64,000 nucleotides of DNA, taken from the NCBI GenBank assembly GCA_025353765.1, contig JANXOD010000008.1, forward strand, positions 248,001-312,000. Direction: 5' to 3'. The translations under genes and the position numbers were made by a program. The notes beneath the pieces were generated by a model. It searched no databases, was not told where the DNA came from, and worked only from the letters and a program-made list of their open reading frames with translations. Position 1 is the stretch's first letter. Each line of letters begins with the position of its first letter. Positions 1-9,295 of this stretch are shown in pieces. This stretch comes from Sphingobacteriales bacterium (GTDB taxonomy: Bacteria; Bacteroidota; Bacteroidia; Sphingobacteriales; Sphingobacteriaceae).

Positions 1-461
1 CTAATTCCAATATTACCCCACGTATTATAATATTCCATTACTTTACCTGCCACCCAATAGAGGGTAATGGCTTCTTTTTCATCAATGGTATGATTCGCAT
101 TAATATATGGGCCATAACCGCCCCCAGTATTATCCACAAATTCATCATCGCTACTCATATCATTAGCCACATCCGTATTCCAATGAATTACTATTTTGGG
201 CAGTACTGAATTTTGAGCATCTGGAATATTTTTAAGGGAATATTTGTCAGCACCCAAAAGGCTACTTTCATGGCATACCTGTATATCCTGATTACCATAA
301 TACAGGGTGGGTAAATTTTTCCGGGTAACCATTTGTTGGCCTTTAACCAAGGAAACACCGCTCATAATGATAAAAAAAAGAAAGAAACTTGGAATTTTGA
401 GGCGAGAATATTTAGAATAAATCAATGCTTTAAATTTTAATATGAATAGTTTTCCATCCAT
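1..461 (-). CDS. Secreted protein, N-terminal part, possibly M4-like metallopeptidase (runs off the window)
   Basis: This open frame starts at the ATG at 461 and reads 153 codons without a stop to the window edge, so the C-terminal part is missing. A hydrophobic stretch at about residues 26-42 (FFLFFIIMSGVSLVKG) ending before Gln-Gln looks like a signal peptide; an internal ATG at 365 is an alternative start but would cut into it. The last visible segment (ITLYWVAGKVMEYYNTWG) resembles the stretch of thermolysin-family (M4) peptidases just before the catalytic HExxH helix, where a Tyr-Tyr pair is common. The HExxH motif would lie outside the window, so the peptidase call is tentative; the secreted nature is better supported. 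Confidence 0.5.
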   Translation of the reverse strand, partial: MDGKLFILKFKALIYSKYSRLKIPSFFLFFIIMSGVSLVKGQQMVTRKNLPTLYYGNQDIQVCHESSLLGADKYSLKNIPDAQNSVLPKIVIHWNTDVANDMSSDDEFVDNTGGGYGPYINANHTIDEKEAITLYWVAGKVMEYYNTWGNIGI

Positions 462-632
462 AACAATTTATTATAGCTATTGTTTCAATTATTATATTTT
501 TTTTAACTAAAAACTATAATCTGATATTTCGCGGGATTTATACAACTTTATTGGGAGAATTGGTGCCGGATTTGGCTGCTGAAAAAGCAAATGTTTAAGT
601 AATAAAATATCCTCAACACTCAAATAGGTTTA

Positions 633-666
633 AACAAGCTGAAATAATATTATTTCAGCTTGTTTG
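633..666 (-). terminator. Stem-loop terminator after the DUF3276 gene
   Basis: A nearly perfect inverted repeat (arms AAACAAGCTGAAATAAT and its complement) lies within about 11 bases of the stop codon of the minus-strand gene ending at 677. The arms begin and end with A or T runs, which suits a bidirectional intrinsic terminator. The exact outer base of the right arm may be off by one. Confidence 0.6.
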
Positions 667-676
667 GATATTAATT

Positions 677-1006
677 CTATATATCAAATGAAAAATCATC
701 ATCTGTTTTTGTAGTATCTATATGATTCTCATTGTATTCATATCTTTTTTCAACTACTTCTTGGTGTGTTTTAATATAGTCTATGGTTTCTTTTAAGCCC
801 TCTGCAAATTTTTCGAAATCTTCTTTATATAAGAAAATTTTATGCTTGATAAAAACACCATCCTCTAAACGCTTTTTACTTTCTGTAACGGTTACATAAT
901 AATCATTTGACCGTGTAGCTTTAACATCGAAAAAATAGGTGCGTTTTCCTGCTCTTACTTTTTTTGAAAAAACCTCTTCTCTCTCTTTGTTATCAAAATC
1001 TCCCAT
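677..1006 (-). CDS. DUF3276 family PUR-alpha-like nucleic-acid-binding protein
   Basis: This 109-residue protein matches the small, highly conserved Bacteroidota/Spirochaete family DUF3276, which is structurally related to the eukaryotic PUR-alpha single-stranded DNA/RNA-binding repeat. Visible family traits are the start MGDFDNKEREEVFSKKVRAG, the strand-rich core (KRTYFFDVKATRSNDYYVTVTESKK) with many Lys, Arg and aromatic residues, and the C-terminal helix (YKEDFEKFAEGLKETIDYIK). The acidic tail ends DTTKTDDDFSFDI. It is a cytosolic single-gene unit closed by its own stem-loop. Its cellular role is not established in this group, although a nucleic-acid-binding or regulatory role is usually inferred from the Borrelia homologue. 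Confidence 0.88.
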   Translation of the reverse strand: MGDFDNKEREEVFSKKVRAGKRTYFFDVKATRSNDYYVTVTESKKRLEDGVFIKHKIFLYKEDFEKFAEGLKETIDYIKTHQEVVEKRYEYNENHIDTTKTDDDFSFDI

Positions 1007-1174
1007 TGACTTTATAGTTTTTATGGCGGTAAATATAATAGATATATCTAAAGTTACAAATTGAAAATTAACAAAGTATACATGTTTTTAAATACAAATC
1101 CCATATACTGAAATTAATTATGGAATTGTGTGATGCTTGACATCTTAGTATTAACCAAATTAAATTCTAAGCAG

Positions 1175-2003
1175 ATGTTAAACTCAAAATCAGATTTATA
1201 CAGGAACGAGTGGCTCGAACTTGTATTTGCCAATCGTAATAAAACTTACGGAGCCTATGAATTAAGGCGTCATAATATTCAAACGACTTTAAAAGCTTTA
1301 GTTATGGCTTGTACTTTAATGATAAGTGCTGTAACAGCACCTGATGTATAATAAACTATTTAAGAAAACTGATATTGAAAAACCGGAGATAGCTAAGGAA
1401 ACTATTGTTCAACTTTCTAATATCACCCTTAAATTAAATAAGGTAAAACCAAGTACATCTAAAACCATAAAGGCAGAATCGGTAAAAATAAAAACCTTGA
1501 AATTTGTGCCTATGAGAGTAGTAGATGCTGTAAAGGTTAAAACAGATGTCCCCACTGTAGCAGCTCTACAAACTGCTGTGATTGGTCAAACTACGCAAAC
1601 AGGCGTATCGGTATCATCTAATACCAATGTGAGTGAGTTGCCAAGTAATGGCACTCAAGCTCATGTTTCTAATGGGGACGAAATTACTACTATAGACTTT
1701 TTAGAATCATACCCTGAATTCCCCGGAGGAAAAGATGCATTTGCAAAATACCTGAGTAAAAGTTTAAAGTATCCATCTTTAGCTTTTGAAAATGGAATTA
1801 GTGGACGTGTAATTGTGAGTTTTGTAATTGAAAAAAACGGCGATCTTTCAAATATAAAAGTGCTAAAGGGAATTGGTGGAGGATGTGATGAAGAGGCTAT
1901 CAGAGTTCTGAAAAATTCACCTGCATGGAAAGCCGGGAGGCAAAATGGGCGGAATGTACGTGTAGCTTATACTGTGCCCATTGTGTTTCAGTTGGGGGAA
2001 TAA
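1175..2003 (+). pseudogene. TonB family energy transducer, split by a frameshift
   Basis: Two overlapping frames together give one TonB-type protein. The first begins at the ATG at 1175 (MLNSKSDLYRNEWLELVFANRNKTYGAYELRR), the typical cytoplasmic start of Bacteroidota TonB proteins, continues into a membrane segment (LKALVMACTLMISAVTAP) and stops at 1351. The second, from 1344, starts MYNKLFKKT, which is how the membrane segment normally continues, and ends with the TonB_C domain (YPEFPGGKDAFAKYLSKSLKYP ... GRVIVSFVIEKNG ... VPIVFQLGE). One extra base (or two missing) near 1340-1344 separates them. An upstream in-frame GTG at 1130 is possible but less likely. Either the gene is broken, the base is a sequencing error, or the halves are made by coupled translation through the ATG-TAA overlap. 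Confidence 0.78.
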
Positions 2004-2185
2004 GTTGTATGCTGGCACCCATAATTAAAATTAAAATATAGATTTACGACTTAGAATTGCTTTATATTTAAAGCTTTCTTATGCGAAGTATTTTTTAATA
2101 GAAAGTGGCTGATTAGATAGGGGGTTATACCTCTATAAATTCTTCTACTTTAATAAAAGGTACTTAATAGGTAAGCTTTACTCTA

Positions 2186-3379
2186 ATGAAAAGAATTCTT
2201 TCTACTTTTCTGGCCAACGTGTTTTCTGTAGTCATAAGTTTTTTGTTGCTCATTATAACGGCTAAACATTTAGGCGCTGTTGGGAGAGGAGTAATTAGCC
2301 TTGTTGCAGTACAATCAACAATTCTTCAAGTTTTTTGTGGAGTAATAGGAGCAGGAATAATTTATCTTTTATCTGCCAAATATCGTTATGGAAATATTAT
2401 TTTATTATCTTATTGTTGGAGTTTTATAATTAATATTATTTATGTAATTGTTATTTATTTTTTAAAAGGAAGCCTAGATAGAACGACTTTTTATATTGCT
2501 TTTATCAGCTTTTTAGCTTCCGGTTATACTGTAAATTCTTTGTTGTTGATTAATGTCAGCAAAATTTTGGCGTATAATATAATTAAATTGGTTCAACCTT
2601 TACTTATCCTGGGTATTTTATTGTTAATTGGAATAAGCAAATTTCATGTTAATGATTACTTTAATTCACTAATAGCTTCTTACATTATTTCGATTGGTAT
2701 TTCTTTTGTTTTTCTAAAAAATGTAATGGGTAAAATTGAATTGCATGTATTGCCGGATATTTTTAAGTTTTCTATGAAATATGGAGGATTAAATCAGCTC
2801 TCTAATACTATACAAGCGGTTAATTACCGGTTCTCTTTTTTTATATTAAATAAAAATTTTAGCCTTTCAGTTCTAGGCGTTTTTGGACTATTGATAACAT
2901 TAATTGACACTATATGGCTATTTTGTGCCACCGTATCTATGTTATTATATAGTGATGTTTCTAAGGAAGAGAACCCGGCAAAAAACTTTATACTTACTGA
3001 AAAAACAGCTATAATTTCGGCTATTGGAACATGTTTATTTATTGCTTTTGGCCTGCTTTTACCCAATAGCGTATATGTGTATGTGTTAAGTAAAGATTTC
3101 ATTGAAATAAAAAGCTTGCTTTTGCTTTTTGCACCTGCTACAATTATATTTTCTGTAGGAAAAGTTATTGCCCATTATTTTTCAGGAAGAGGATTAGTAA
3201 AATGGAATGTATTTTCTTCCTTAGGAGGAGCTATCTTTGCTATAAGTATTGGAATTATTATTATTCCGTATTGGGGTTTAAAAGGCGCTGTTTTAACCAA
3301 CTCGTTTGCTTATATTATTAGCAGTATAATTTTATTCTATTATTATCGAAGTGAAAAGAAAAATGCAGTATTAAAATAA
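2186..3379 (+). CDS. Polysaccharide/lipid-linked oligosaccharide flippase (MOP/Wzx-like)
   Basis: A 397-residue, very hydrophobic protein with roughly 12 predicted membrane spans, opening MKRILSTFLANVFSVVISFLLLIITAKHLGAVGRGVISLVAVQ. The Gly-Arg-Gly-Val after the first span is typical of the polysaccharide biosynthesis (Wzx/RfbX-like) branch of the MOP exporter superfamily. These proteins flip lipid-linked sugars across the inner membrane for O-antigen, capsule or exopolysaccharide. Its neighbours, a FemAB/GNAT-like transferase directly after and a GT4 glycosyltransferase beyond the C25 gene, fit an envelope-glycan locus, but no polymerase or sugar-nucleotide genes are present, so the substrate cannot be named. 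Confidence 0.82.
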   Translation: MKRILSTFLANVFSVVISFLLLIITAKHLGAVGRGVISLVAVQSTILQVFCGVIGAGIIYLLSAKYRYGNIILLSYCWSFIINIIYVIVIYFLKGSLDRTTFYIAFISFLASGYTVNSLLLINVSKILAYNIIKLVQPLLILGILLLIGISKFHVNDYFNSLIASYIISIGISFVFLKNVMGKIELHVLPDIFKFSMKYGGLNQLSNTIQAVNYRFSFFILNKNFSLSVLGVFGLLITLIDTIWLFCATVSMLLYSDVSKEENPAKNFILTEKTAIISAIGTCLFIAFGLLLPNSVYVYVLSKDFIEIKSLLLLFAPATIIFSVGKVIAHYFSGRGLVKWNVFSSLGGAIFAISIGIIIIPYWGLKGAVLTNSFAYIISSIILFYYYRSEKKNAVLK

Positions 3380-3449
3380 CATTGTATTACACATATTCTG
3401 CTAAATATCTTTGAAAACAGCAATCATGATTTGCTATAATTTACACTAA

Positions 3450-4370
3450 ATGATTTTAGAAATTGATTCAACAAGATGGCGAAATGTACTTCCATTAAAT
3501 AATTTATCGCTTTTTTTTAATCCGGATTATTTAGAGGCTGTTGGATATGCATTTAATGTGAAGGTGACATATTTCATTTTTTTTGAAAAAGAAACACCCC
3601 TTTTTGCTTCCGCAGTTTTTGAGAAGAATAAGAATATCGTTTTGCCAGAACAGTTTACTTATTCTCCCCTTTGGATGTGTGAGACTTTAAGTGATTATAA
3701 AAAAGTAGAAATGCAAAAATTATTCATTCAAAGTTTAAAAAAGAGATATAGAAAAATCACATTCAAATTTAATATTGATATTATAGATATAAGACCTTTT
3801 AAATGGCAAAAATTTCAGGAAGAAATTAAGTATACTTATATAAAAAATACATCTAGACCTCCACATAAAAAGATAACACGCGACTTAAAAAGCATAGATC
3901 ATAATATATTCAAATCTGAAATAAAAATTACACAAATTTCTTGCTTAAATATTTTTAGTCCATTCTTTAAAGAGCTTGGATATTCCAAAAATAAATGGCA
4001 TTGTTTTAAAAAGATGTTTATCAAATGGTCTGAATTGGGCTATTTACAAACATTTAATATATTAAAAGATGATCAGGTTACTGCCTCTTTTTTAGTTCTG
4101 TTAGATAACAATATGCAAAAAGCATATACTATAGTATTAAATCCTACAAATAGTGAGGATAAACATACCCATACTTATTTGTATCAATACATCATTGATT
4201 GGCTTCATGTAAATGGATATACAGAAGTAGACTTTTGCGGTGCTAATATGGAAGGGGTAGCAAGCTTCAAATCATTTTTTCTGCCTGTATTAAAATCGTA
4301 TTATTATATTTCATATACACCATTTAACCATTTGTTAAGGATTGCAGGAAATATAGTGAAACGATTATAA
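3450..4370 (+). CDS. FemAB/GNAT-like acyltransferase (Acetyltransf_6 type)
   Basis: A 306-residue soluble protein without a signal peptide. The second half carries the double-GNAT/FemAB fold signature: a helix with a basic patch (HKKITRDLKS), a WSELGYLQTFNILKDDQVTASFLVLLD strand pair, an IVLNPTNSEDK loop, and the terminal YQYIIDWLHVNGYTEVDFCGANMEGVASFKSFF segment, where FemAB-like enzymes have the conserved D-x-G..(G)..FK pattern. Such enzymes transfer amino acids or acyl groups onto cell-wall or polysaccharide precursors. It lies 70 bp after the flippase gene on the same strand and its stop is adjacent to the stop of the convergent C25 gene. The donor and acceptor are unknown. Confidence 0.65.
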   Translation: MILEIDSTRWRNVLPLNNLSLFFNPDYLEAVGYAFNVKVTYFIFFEKETPLFASAVFEKNKNIVLPEQFTYSPLWMCETLSDYKKVEMQKLFIQSLKKRYRKITFKFNIDIIDIRPFKWQKFQEEIKYTYIKNTSRPPHKKITRDLKSIDHNIFKSEIKITQISCLNIFSPFFKELGYSKNKWHCFKKMFIKWSELGYLQTFNILKDDQVTASFLVLLDNNMQKAYTIVLNPTNSEDKHTHTYLYQYIIDWLHVNGYTEVDFCGANMEGVASFKSFFLPVLKSYYYISYTPFNHLLRIAGNIVKRL

Positions 4371-7300
4371 CTATCTCATTAAATAAATCTTTCCGAAGTT
4401 TTTCTTGAACATTTTATCTGTTGAATTAGAACGATGTTTTATATCGGATTTATCATTGTTTTCTACAAGTACTTGATAAAAATAAACACCATTAGCCAAC
4501 CGATCACCAAACTGATCGGTTCCATCCCAAGTGAAATCAGATATATTATTTCCAATGTTTAAATTACCCAGTTCTCCTTTTAAAACTTCTCTCACTATTT
4601 TACCAGTGGCTGTCATAATCTGAATTTTAATTTTATCCGGTATATTTTGCCCTGTAATCTGAAACACAAATTTCATAGCAGTTGTAAAGGGATTAGGATA
4701 GGGCAGAAAGTTGGTAACAGATGCTTCATTTATTACTTCAAAGCCTATTTCATAATCATTTTGGATAACGTAATTGCCAGATTTATCTTTACTTCTCACT
4801 TTAAGAGTATAATTCCCGTCAGCCAAAAGATCCGGACTAAAAATATAAGAAGCTCTATTTTTCTCTGATGTGCCCCCTGACTGTAACGTAATCTTATTAG
4901 AACTGAAAGAAATTCTTTTAAAATCCGCATCTGTTTCTTTTTTCAAATAAACCTCCACACTTGTGGTATCATTTAACAATAAAAATTTGTTGTCATCTGT
5001 CACTGAAATTAGAATTTCTGGCTTAGGTGAGATAATTTCTCCGTTAATAATACGGCGTCCGTCAAAAAATACATCAACCAAGGGATCTTTTTTGTCTGTT
5101 AAAACAACAAATGGAAAACTAATTTGATTATTAAAGGCTAGTTTATCTTTATTATTGGGGAACTCAAGACTAACTTGTAATATATTGGAACCCGCTAATC
5201 CTACGGTAGGATATTTAAAATCTGCAGAAGTATTTTGATTAGCATCAAGAGAAGCAATATTTTTTATCAATCCGGTAATTTGAGTGTTATCGCTTTTTGT
5301 GATCTTATAATTTATATTAAAAGGGCCGCTAATTATCTGCGAGAGATTAGTAAATCCTAAGCTCAACCTAACTGAATCTCCTTCCTGTAGTTGATCTGCA
5401 TGGAAAGAATTTTTAAAAGCAGGATTGATAGACACTTCGGGATAAGTATCATAAAGTACTTTCCAGGACAGTAATTGAGCTACAGTTCGATTGGTATGAT
5501 CTGTTGACTGTACTTTTATCCTTATCCAAGGATAGCTATTAACGGAGATGGAAGATAAGTCAACACTAGGATCTGTTAGATTACTATATAATGGGGATTC
5601 AGAACCATCATTTTTAACACCAATTATACTGTAATTTAGTTGATCACTGTTCTCTATAGCATTAAAATTAAAAGTTGCGGTTTTCCAGTTTAATGATGGG
5701 CCTATTTTCTCTGATAAATAAGATCCATCATCCCATGGATATAATAAATCGTTACTCTGTTTAAATGACTGAGACCGGGCAGAAATACCTGATGAATAAT
5801 CTGCTGTTCTTTCGATAGCAGTTCCAGGGTTTGTTCCTTTCTTCCCCCAAAAAGCATAAGGCTCTCCTAATGCTACTGTTTCAAAAATAGATAATCCTAC
5901 CGTTTTTAAAGCATCCTTAGCAGTTGAAGGCAAATTTTGCAAAGAAAGATTTCTGCCATTATAACCTACTACATAATATCCGGGAGGTATATTATTGATA
6001 TAGTCAACCATGGCATCCAGTTCAGCAGGAGTATTGGTATCAAAGAAAAATTGGCCTGAGTTAGTATTATTGTAAGGACTGGGATAATTGAAAGCTTGTT
6101 GCGGTTGAATAGGATCAAAAGCGATGATGCATATTCCTGAAAACTCCTGATCATGTTCAGAAATTTTATTGCCATTATAATTTCTGAATATCCGTTCATC
6201 TACAGGTGGAACATCATCTCCACGAGTGTTTATATAAGCCGAATAAGCGGTATTGATATAGGTAAATTTTTTAGTATTAGCATCAAGCTGGATATTGTTC
6301 AATGTGATTTTATCAAATTGTTGATAATGTGCCTGATTCCAGCCATCAGGACTTAGATTAATATAAGTAAAGGATGATGTTTGCCACTGACTTATTGCAT
6401 TATCTGTACTATTAATATGTGCTCTCCAGTAATAAACCTTATTATTATCTAAGTTCACAGAGGGGTGCCAGGACGAAAATAATCCCCCGGAAATAATGCC
6501 TGAGTTTTTTTTCCAGGAGCTGTCAAAGGTTTTTATAGTATCAATTTCAAATTCGTAATTAGCATTTTGGGTAAATAGATTGTTAGCTTGTATCTGTAAT
6601 ATTGGATCTTGAGTATTTACTATTGCATATTCATCTGGAGCGAGTAAAGTAACTCCATTTGCCGGAATAAAATAATTTAATTCTGCAGTATTATTTGATT
6701 CATCAAACTCATCAATAGAATTTTGCGGATCTATTGTTACTGTAAATTTATTATTTCCGGCTGAGTTTGGGATTTCATTATTAACATCGAAATATAGGGT
6801 ATCCGTATTAAAAACCGGATTATATGTTTGAAGCGGATAAGTAATTACAGAATTATCTGCCAAGGTTCTTTTTATAGAAACAGGTAAATTCTGATTTGGA
6901 GCCTTGCCATTATTTCTAATAACTATTCTTAGTTGAAAGTTTTGAGTACTGGCTGTAATATTTGGTGTTTGAAAAGAAACATCCTGTGTTCTAATTTCAT
7001 AATCTGGTTTTTGCGGAGAGTAAAAAGCGATAGACGGATCTCCTAAAAATATATACTGCCTGCAATGGGCTCTGTTATAATTATCTGCAGGTTGTTGGTA
7101 AGTTCGTATAGTTTCTTTTAAATTTTCAGCCACCGATTTTCCAAAGTTGCTATGAAAGGATTTATCATAAAAAATGTTTGTAAAACTTGTAAGATAAGAT
7201 ACTATACCTTCGCTACTGGTTCCAATCCAACCTATAGCCGCTTTATCTTTTTGTAAAATAAATTGCTCTCCCATAGAGTAAGTAGTAAATGCATTACCCA

Positions 7301-9248
7301 CAATACAGCCATCTATTAAATAAAAAAGAGGTTTTGCTTTGTTATTTAGATCAGTCGAATTACCAAAATTTACTTCTGTAGAAAGTGCACTGCCATGACC
7401 AAAAAATGTTAATAGTCCAACACCTTTATTAATTTCATTTATAATTTTATCAGTTAAATTGTTTGTTTCGGGGTCAGTAACTTTTTTGTAAAAATTTATA
7501 ATCTTAGCTCCAAACAGATCTTTTTTTGCAATTGGAGCAAAACTATTTACAGAGCTTATCAATAGATTATTTTCTCCGGCATTCTTTCCGCCATTAATAT
7601 GAATAATATTTTTTCTCCAAATGGCATCAGGTAATTGATCATATATTTTTAATTTTTCTAAATAATCTCTTACTTCCTGGCTAGTTTTTGCCGGAATTCT
7701 CCCCGTTGCTAAAGCAGGGGCTAAATTATTATCAATTATTTGAGATGTTAAAGCAACATCCGATGCAGGATTCCCCATAGTTGGAACCAGATCTTCAGCT
7801 AATGAAAAACGTGGCTCTTCCCTTCCTTTCCCTATTAACAAAAGATATTTTGGTTTTATTGGAGCTGTGTTCAATAAATATCTGGCAAAATTCCGAATAG
7901 CCTGTGAATGGTGAACACCATAATAAAATTGATTATATAATTCGTCTACATTTATAACCAGGCTTGTAATACCTTTAGATGCTTTATAGGCACTAAATTC
8001 AGCAGAGGCATTTGCTAAAGAAGAATGTGTAATAATGAGCATATCAGCATTGAATGTAGCTGCATCTATTAAATTAAATGTTACATTTTCTAAAATTGGA
8101 GTCTTTATAGCAGCATCTCCATAAACGAAAAGTCCAGTGTTTGAAGGGTTGTTTATAGTAAAATCTACCGAGCTTCCTGCAATAATACCGGGATAACGAA
8201 AAGCATTCGTTGTATCAATGAGTATTGGATTTTGCCAGGAGCTATTTGTAAATCTTAGCAAAGATGTTGGACTTACACCGTTTAACTTGAAAGGTAATTC
8301 CTGCAATCCGCTTGCGTCAAATGATCTCGGATACGTTATTCGGGCATAAGCTGGCGCCTGAAAATCTGTTAAGGATCCGATATCATCTACAGTACTGAAA
8401 GTAACAGTTGTAGTATTCCCGATAAAATTCGGATCAATATTTACATGAGATCTACTGGTTTCATATCCTTTATATAAGCTCTCTTTTAAAATACTTTTTG
8501 GGTTATTAAACCCAGCTTCAACCTTTAAATGATGATTATATCCAAAGTTATTTGTAGAAGCCGCGTTTGACCTTCCTGCAACATAAAAATCCACATAAGG
8601 TGTAAAATTAACTGTGTTTAATAGATTTGGAGTATTTAAGATGTGGCTTTTTGAGCTGACTAAACTAATTGTATCTCCCAAATATCCTTCCCCTTCAATA
8701 TACTCTGATAAACTTAGGGCATCTAATATATATGCTCCCGGATAATATTTATCTACATAATTCCCCGATGCAGTATAAATCATATAAGGCTCGGGCAAAA
8801 GTGCATTCCCATTTAAATTAAGAGTCTGATATCTTTTACCAGGCTGGGTTGCAATTGTCAAAAAATAGCTAGCTTCATCCGTGAATAAACTTACTTCGGG
8901 ATTAGGCAAATCATCTGGATTAGTGTACAGAATATTATCTAAACTACCATCGTTCATCTTACCATAAAATTGTATAAAATCAGCCGGATCAAAAGCATGA
9001 TCAGTTTCTCCATTAATGTATATTGGAATTTCTTTTCCCTGGAATAACAATTGGAAATTAATAGGATCCGGATTGTTACTCAAAAACCCCAATGATTGTA
9101 GTTGGCTATAGTTTATTTGATAAACACCGTTTTGTGAAACCTTTACCTTGAGATATACCTGATCTTTTTTAATCCATTCGTTGCCATAAGGTTGAGCCAT
9201 GACACTTCTAATTAAAAAACAGAAAATGATGATAAACCTATATTTCAT
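4371..9248 (-). CDS. C25 (gingipain-type) peptidase, putative type IX secretion sortase PorU2
   Basis: A 1625-residue exported protein (signal MKYRFIIIFCFLIRSVMA, cleaved before QPYG). The central part, about residues 400-740, is a peptidase C25 domain: catalytic His618 in FFGHGSAL and Cys648 in LIDGCIVGN are both present. A CARDB-like module follows (about 745-860), then FN3-like beta domains, and a C-terminal FlgD-Ig-like/T9SS-type module from about 1513 (PYPNPF ... GKIVRE ... FTWDGTDQFGDRLANGVYFYQV). The family is annotated as PorU2, related to the PorU sortase that cleaves type IX signal domains and attaches cargo to the surface. porV is not adjacent. The start is favoured because a TAACTTTG promoter element lies just upstream (9256-9263, minus strand). 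Confidence 0.85.
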   Translation of the reverse strand: MKYRFIIIFCFLIRSVMAQPYGNEWIKKDQVYLKVKVSQNGVYQINYSQLQSLGFLSNNPDPINFQLLFQGKEIPIYINGETDHAFDPADFIQFYGKMNDGSLDNILYTNPDDLPNPEVSLFTDEASYFLTIATQPGKRYQTLNLNGNALLPEPYMIYTASGNYVDKYYPGAYILDALSLSEYIEGEGYLGDTISLVSSKSHILNTPNLLNTVNFTPYVDFYVAGRSNAASTNNFGYNHHLKVEAGFNNPKSILKESLYKGYETSRSHVNIDPNFIGNTTTVTFSTVDDIGSLTDFQAPAYARITYPRSFDASGLQELPFKLNGVSPTSLLRFTNSSWQNPILIDTTNAFRYPGIIAGSSVDFTINNPSNTGLFVYGDAAIKTPILENVTFNLIDAATFNADMLIITHSSLANASAEFSAYKASKGITSLVINVDELYNQFYYGVHHSQAIRNFARYLLNTAPIKPKYLLLIGKGREEPRFSLAEDLVPTMGNPASDVALTSQIIDNNLAPALATGRIPAKTSQEVRDYLEKLKIYDQLPDAIWRKNIIHINGGKNAGENNLLISSVNSFAPIAKKDLFGAKIINFYKKVTDPETNNLTDKIINEINKGVGLLTFFGHGSALSTEVNFGNSTDLNNKAKPLFYLIDGCIVGNAFTTYSMGEQFILQKDKAAIGWIGTSSEGIVSYLTSFTNIFYDKSFHSNFGKSVAENLKETIRTYQQPADNYNRAHCRQYIFLGDPSIAFYSPQKPDYEIRTQDVSFQTPNITASTQNFQLRIVIRNNGKAPNQNLPVSIKRTLADNSVITYPLQTYNPVFNTDTLYFDVNNEIPNSAGNNKFTVTIDPQNSIDEFDESNNTAELNYFIPANGVTLLAPDEYAIVNTQDPILQIQANNLFTQNANYEFEIDTIKTFDSSWKKNSGIISGGLFSSWHPSVNLDNNKVYYWRAHINSTDNAISQWQTSSFTYINLSPDGWNQAHYQQFDKITLNNIQLDANTKKFTYINTAYSAYINTRGDDVPPVDERIFRNYNGNKISEHDQEFSGICIIAFDPIQPQQAFNYPSPYNNTNSGQFFFDTNTPAELDAMVDYINNIPPGYYVVGYNGRNLSLQNLPSTAKDALKTVGLSIFETVALGEPYAFWGKKGTNPGTAIERTADYSSGISARSQSFKQSNDLLYPWDDGSYLSEKIGPSLNWKTATFNFNAIENSDQLNYSIIGVKNDGSESPLYSNLTDPSVDLSSISVNSYPWIRIKVQSTDHTNRTVAQLLSWKVLYDTYPEVSINPAFKNSFHADQLQEGDSVRLSLGFTNLSQIISGPFNINYKITKSDNTQITGLIKNIASLDANQNTSADFKYPTVGLAGSNILQVSLEFPNNKDKLAFNNQISFPFVVLTDKKDPLVDVFFDGRRIINGEIISPKPEILISVTDDNKFLLLNDTTSVEVYLKKETDADFKRISFSSNKITLQSGGTSEKNRASYIFSPDLLADGNYTLKVRSKDKSGNYVIQNDYEIGFEVINEASVTNFLPYPNPFTTAMKFVFQITGQNIPDKIKIQIMTATGKIVREVLKGELGNLNIGNNISDFTWDGTDQFGDRLANGVYFYQVLVENNDKSDIKHRSNSTDKMFKKNFGKIYLMR

Positions 9249-9295
9249 ACCTTTACAAAGTTAGTATTTCTATCCTTTTAGCTTTAAAATATCCA

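Noticed and set aside
530-600. Possible remnant gene upstream of the first stem-loop
   Set aside because: Short frames such as one with GRIGAGFG exist, but they are too short and unsupported to call.
2824-3102. 92-residue minus-strand frame inside the flippase gene
   Set aside because: Antisense shadow of a clear membrane-protein gene, without homology-like features.
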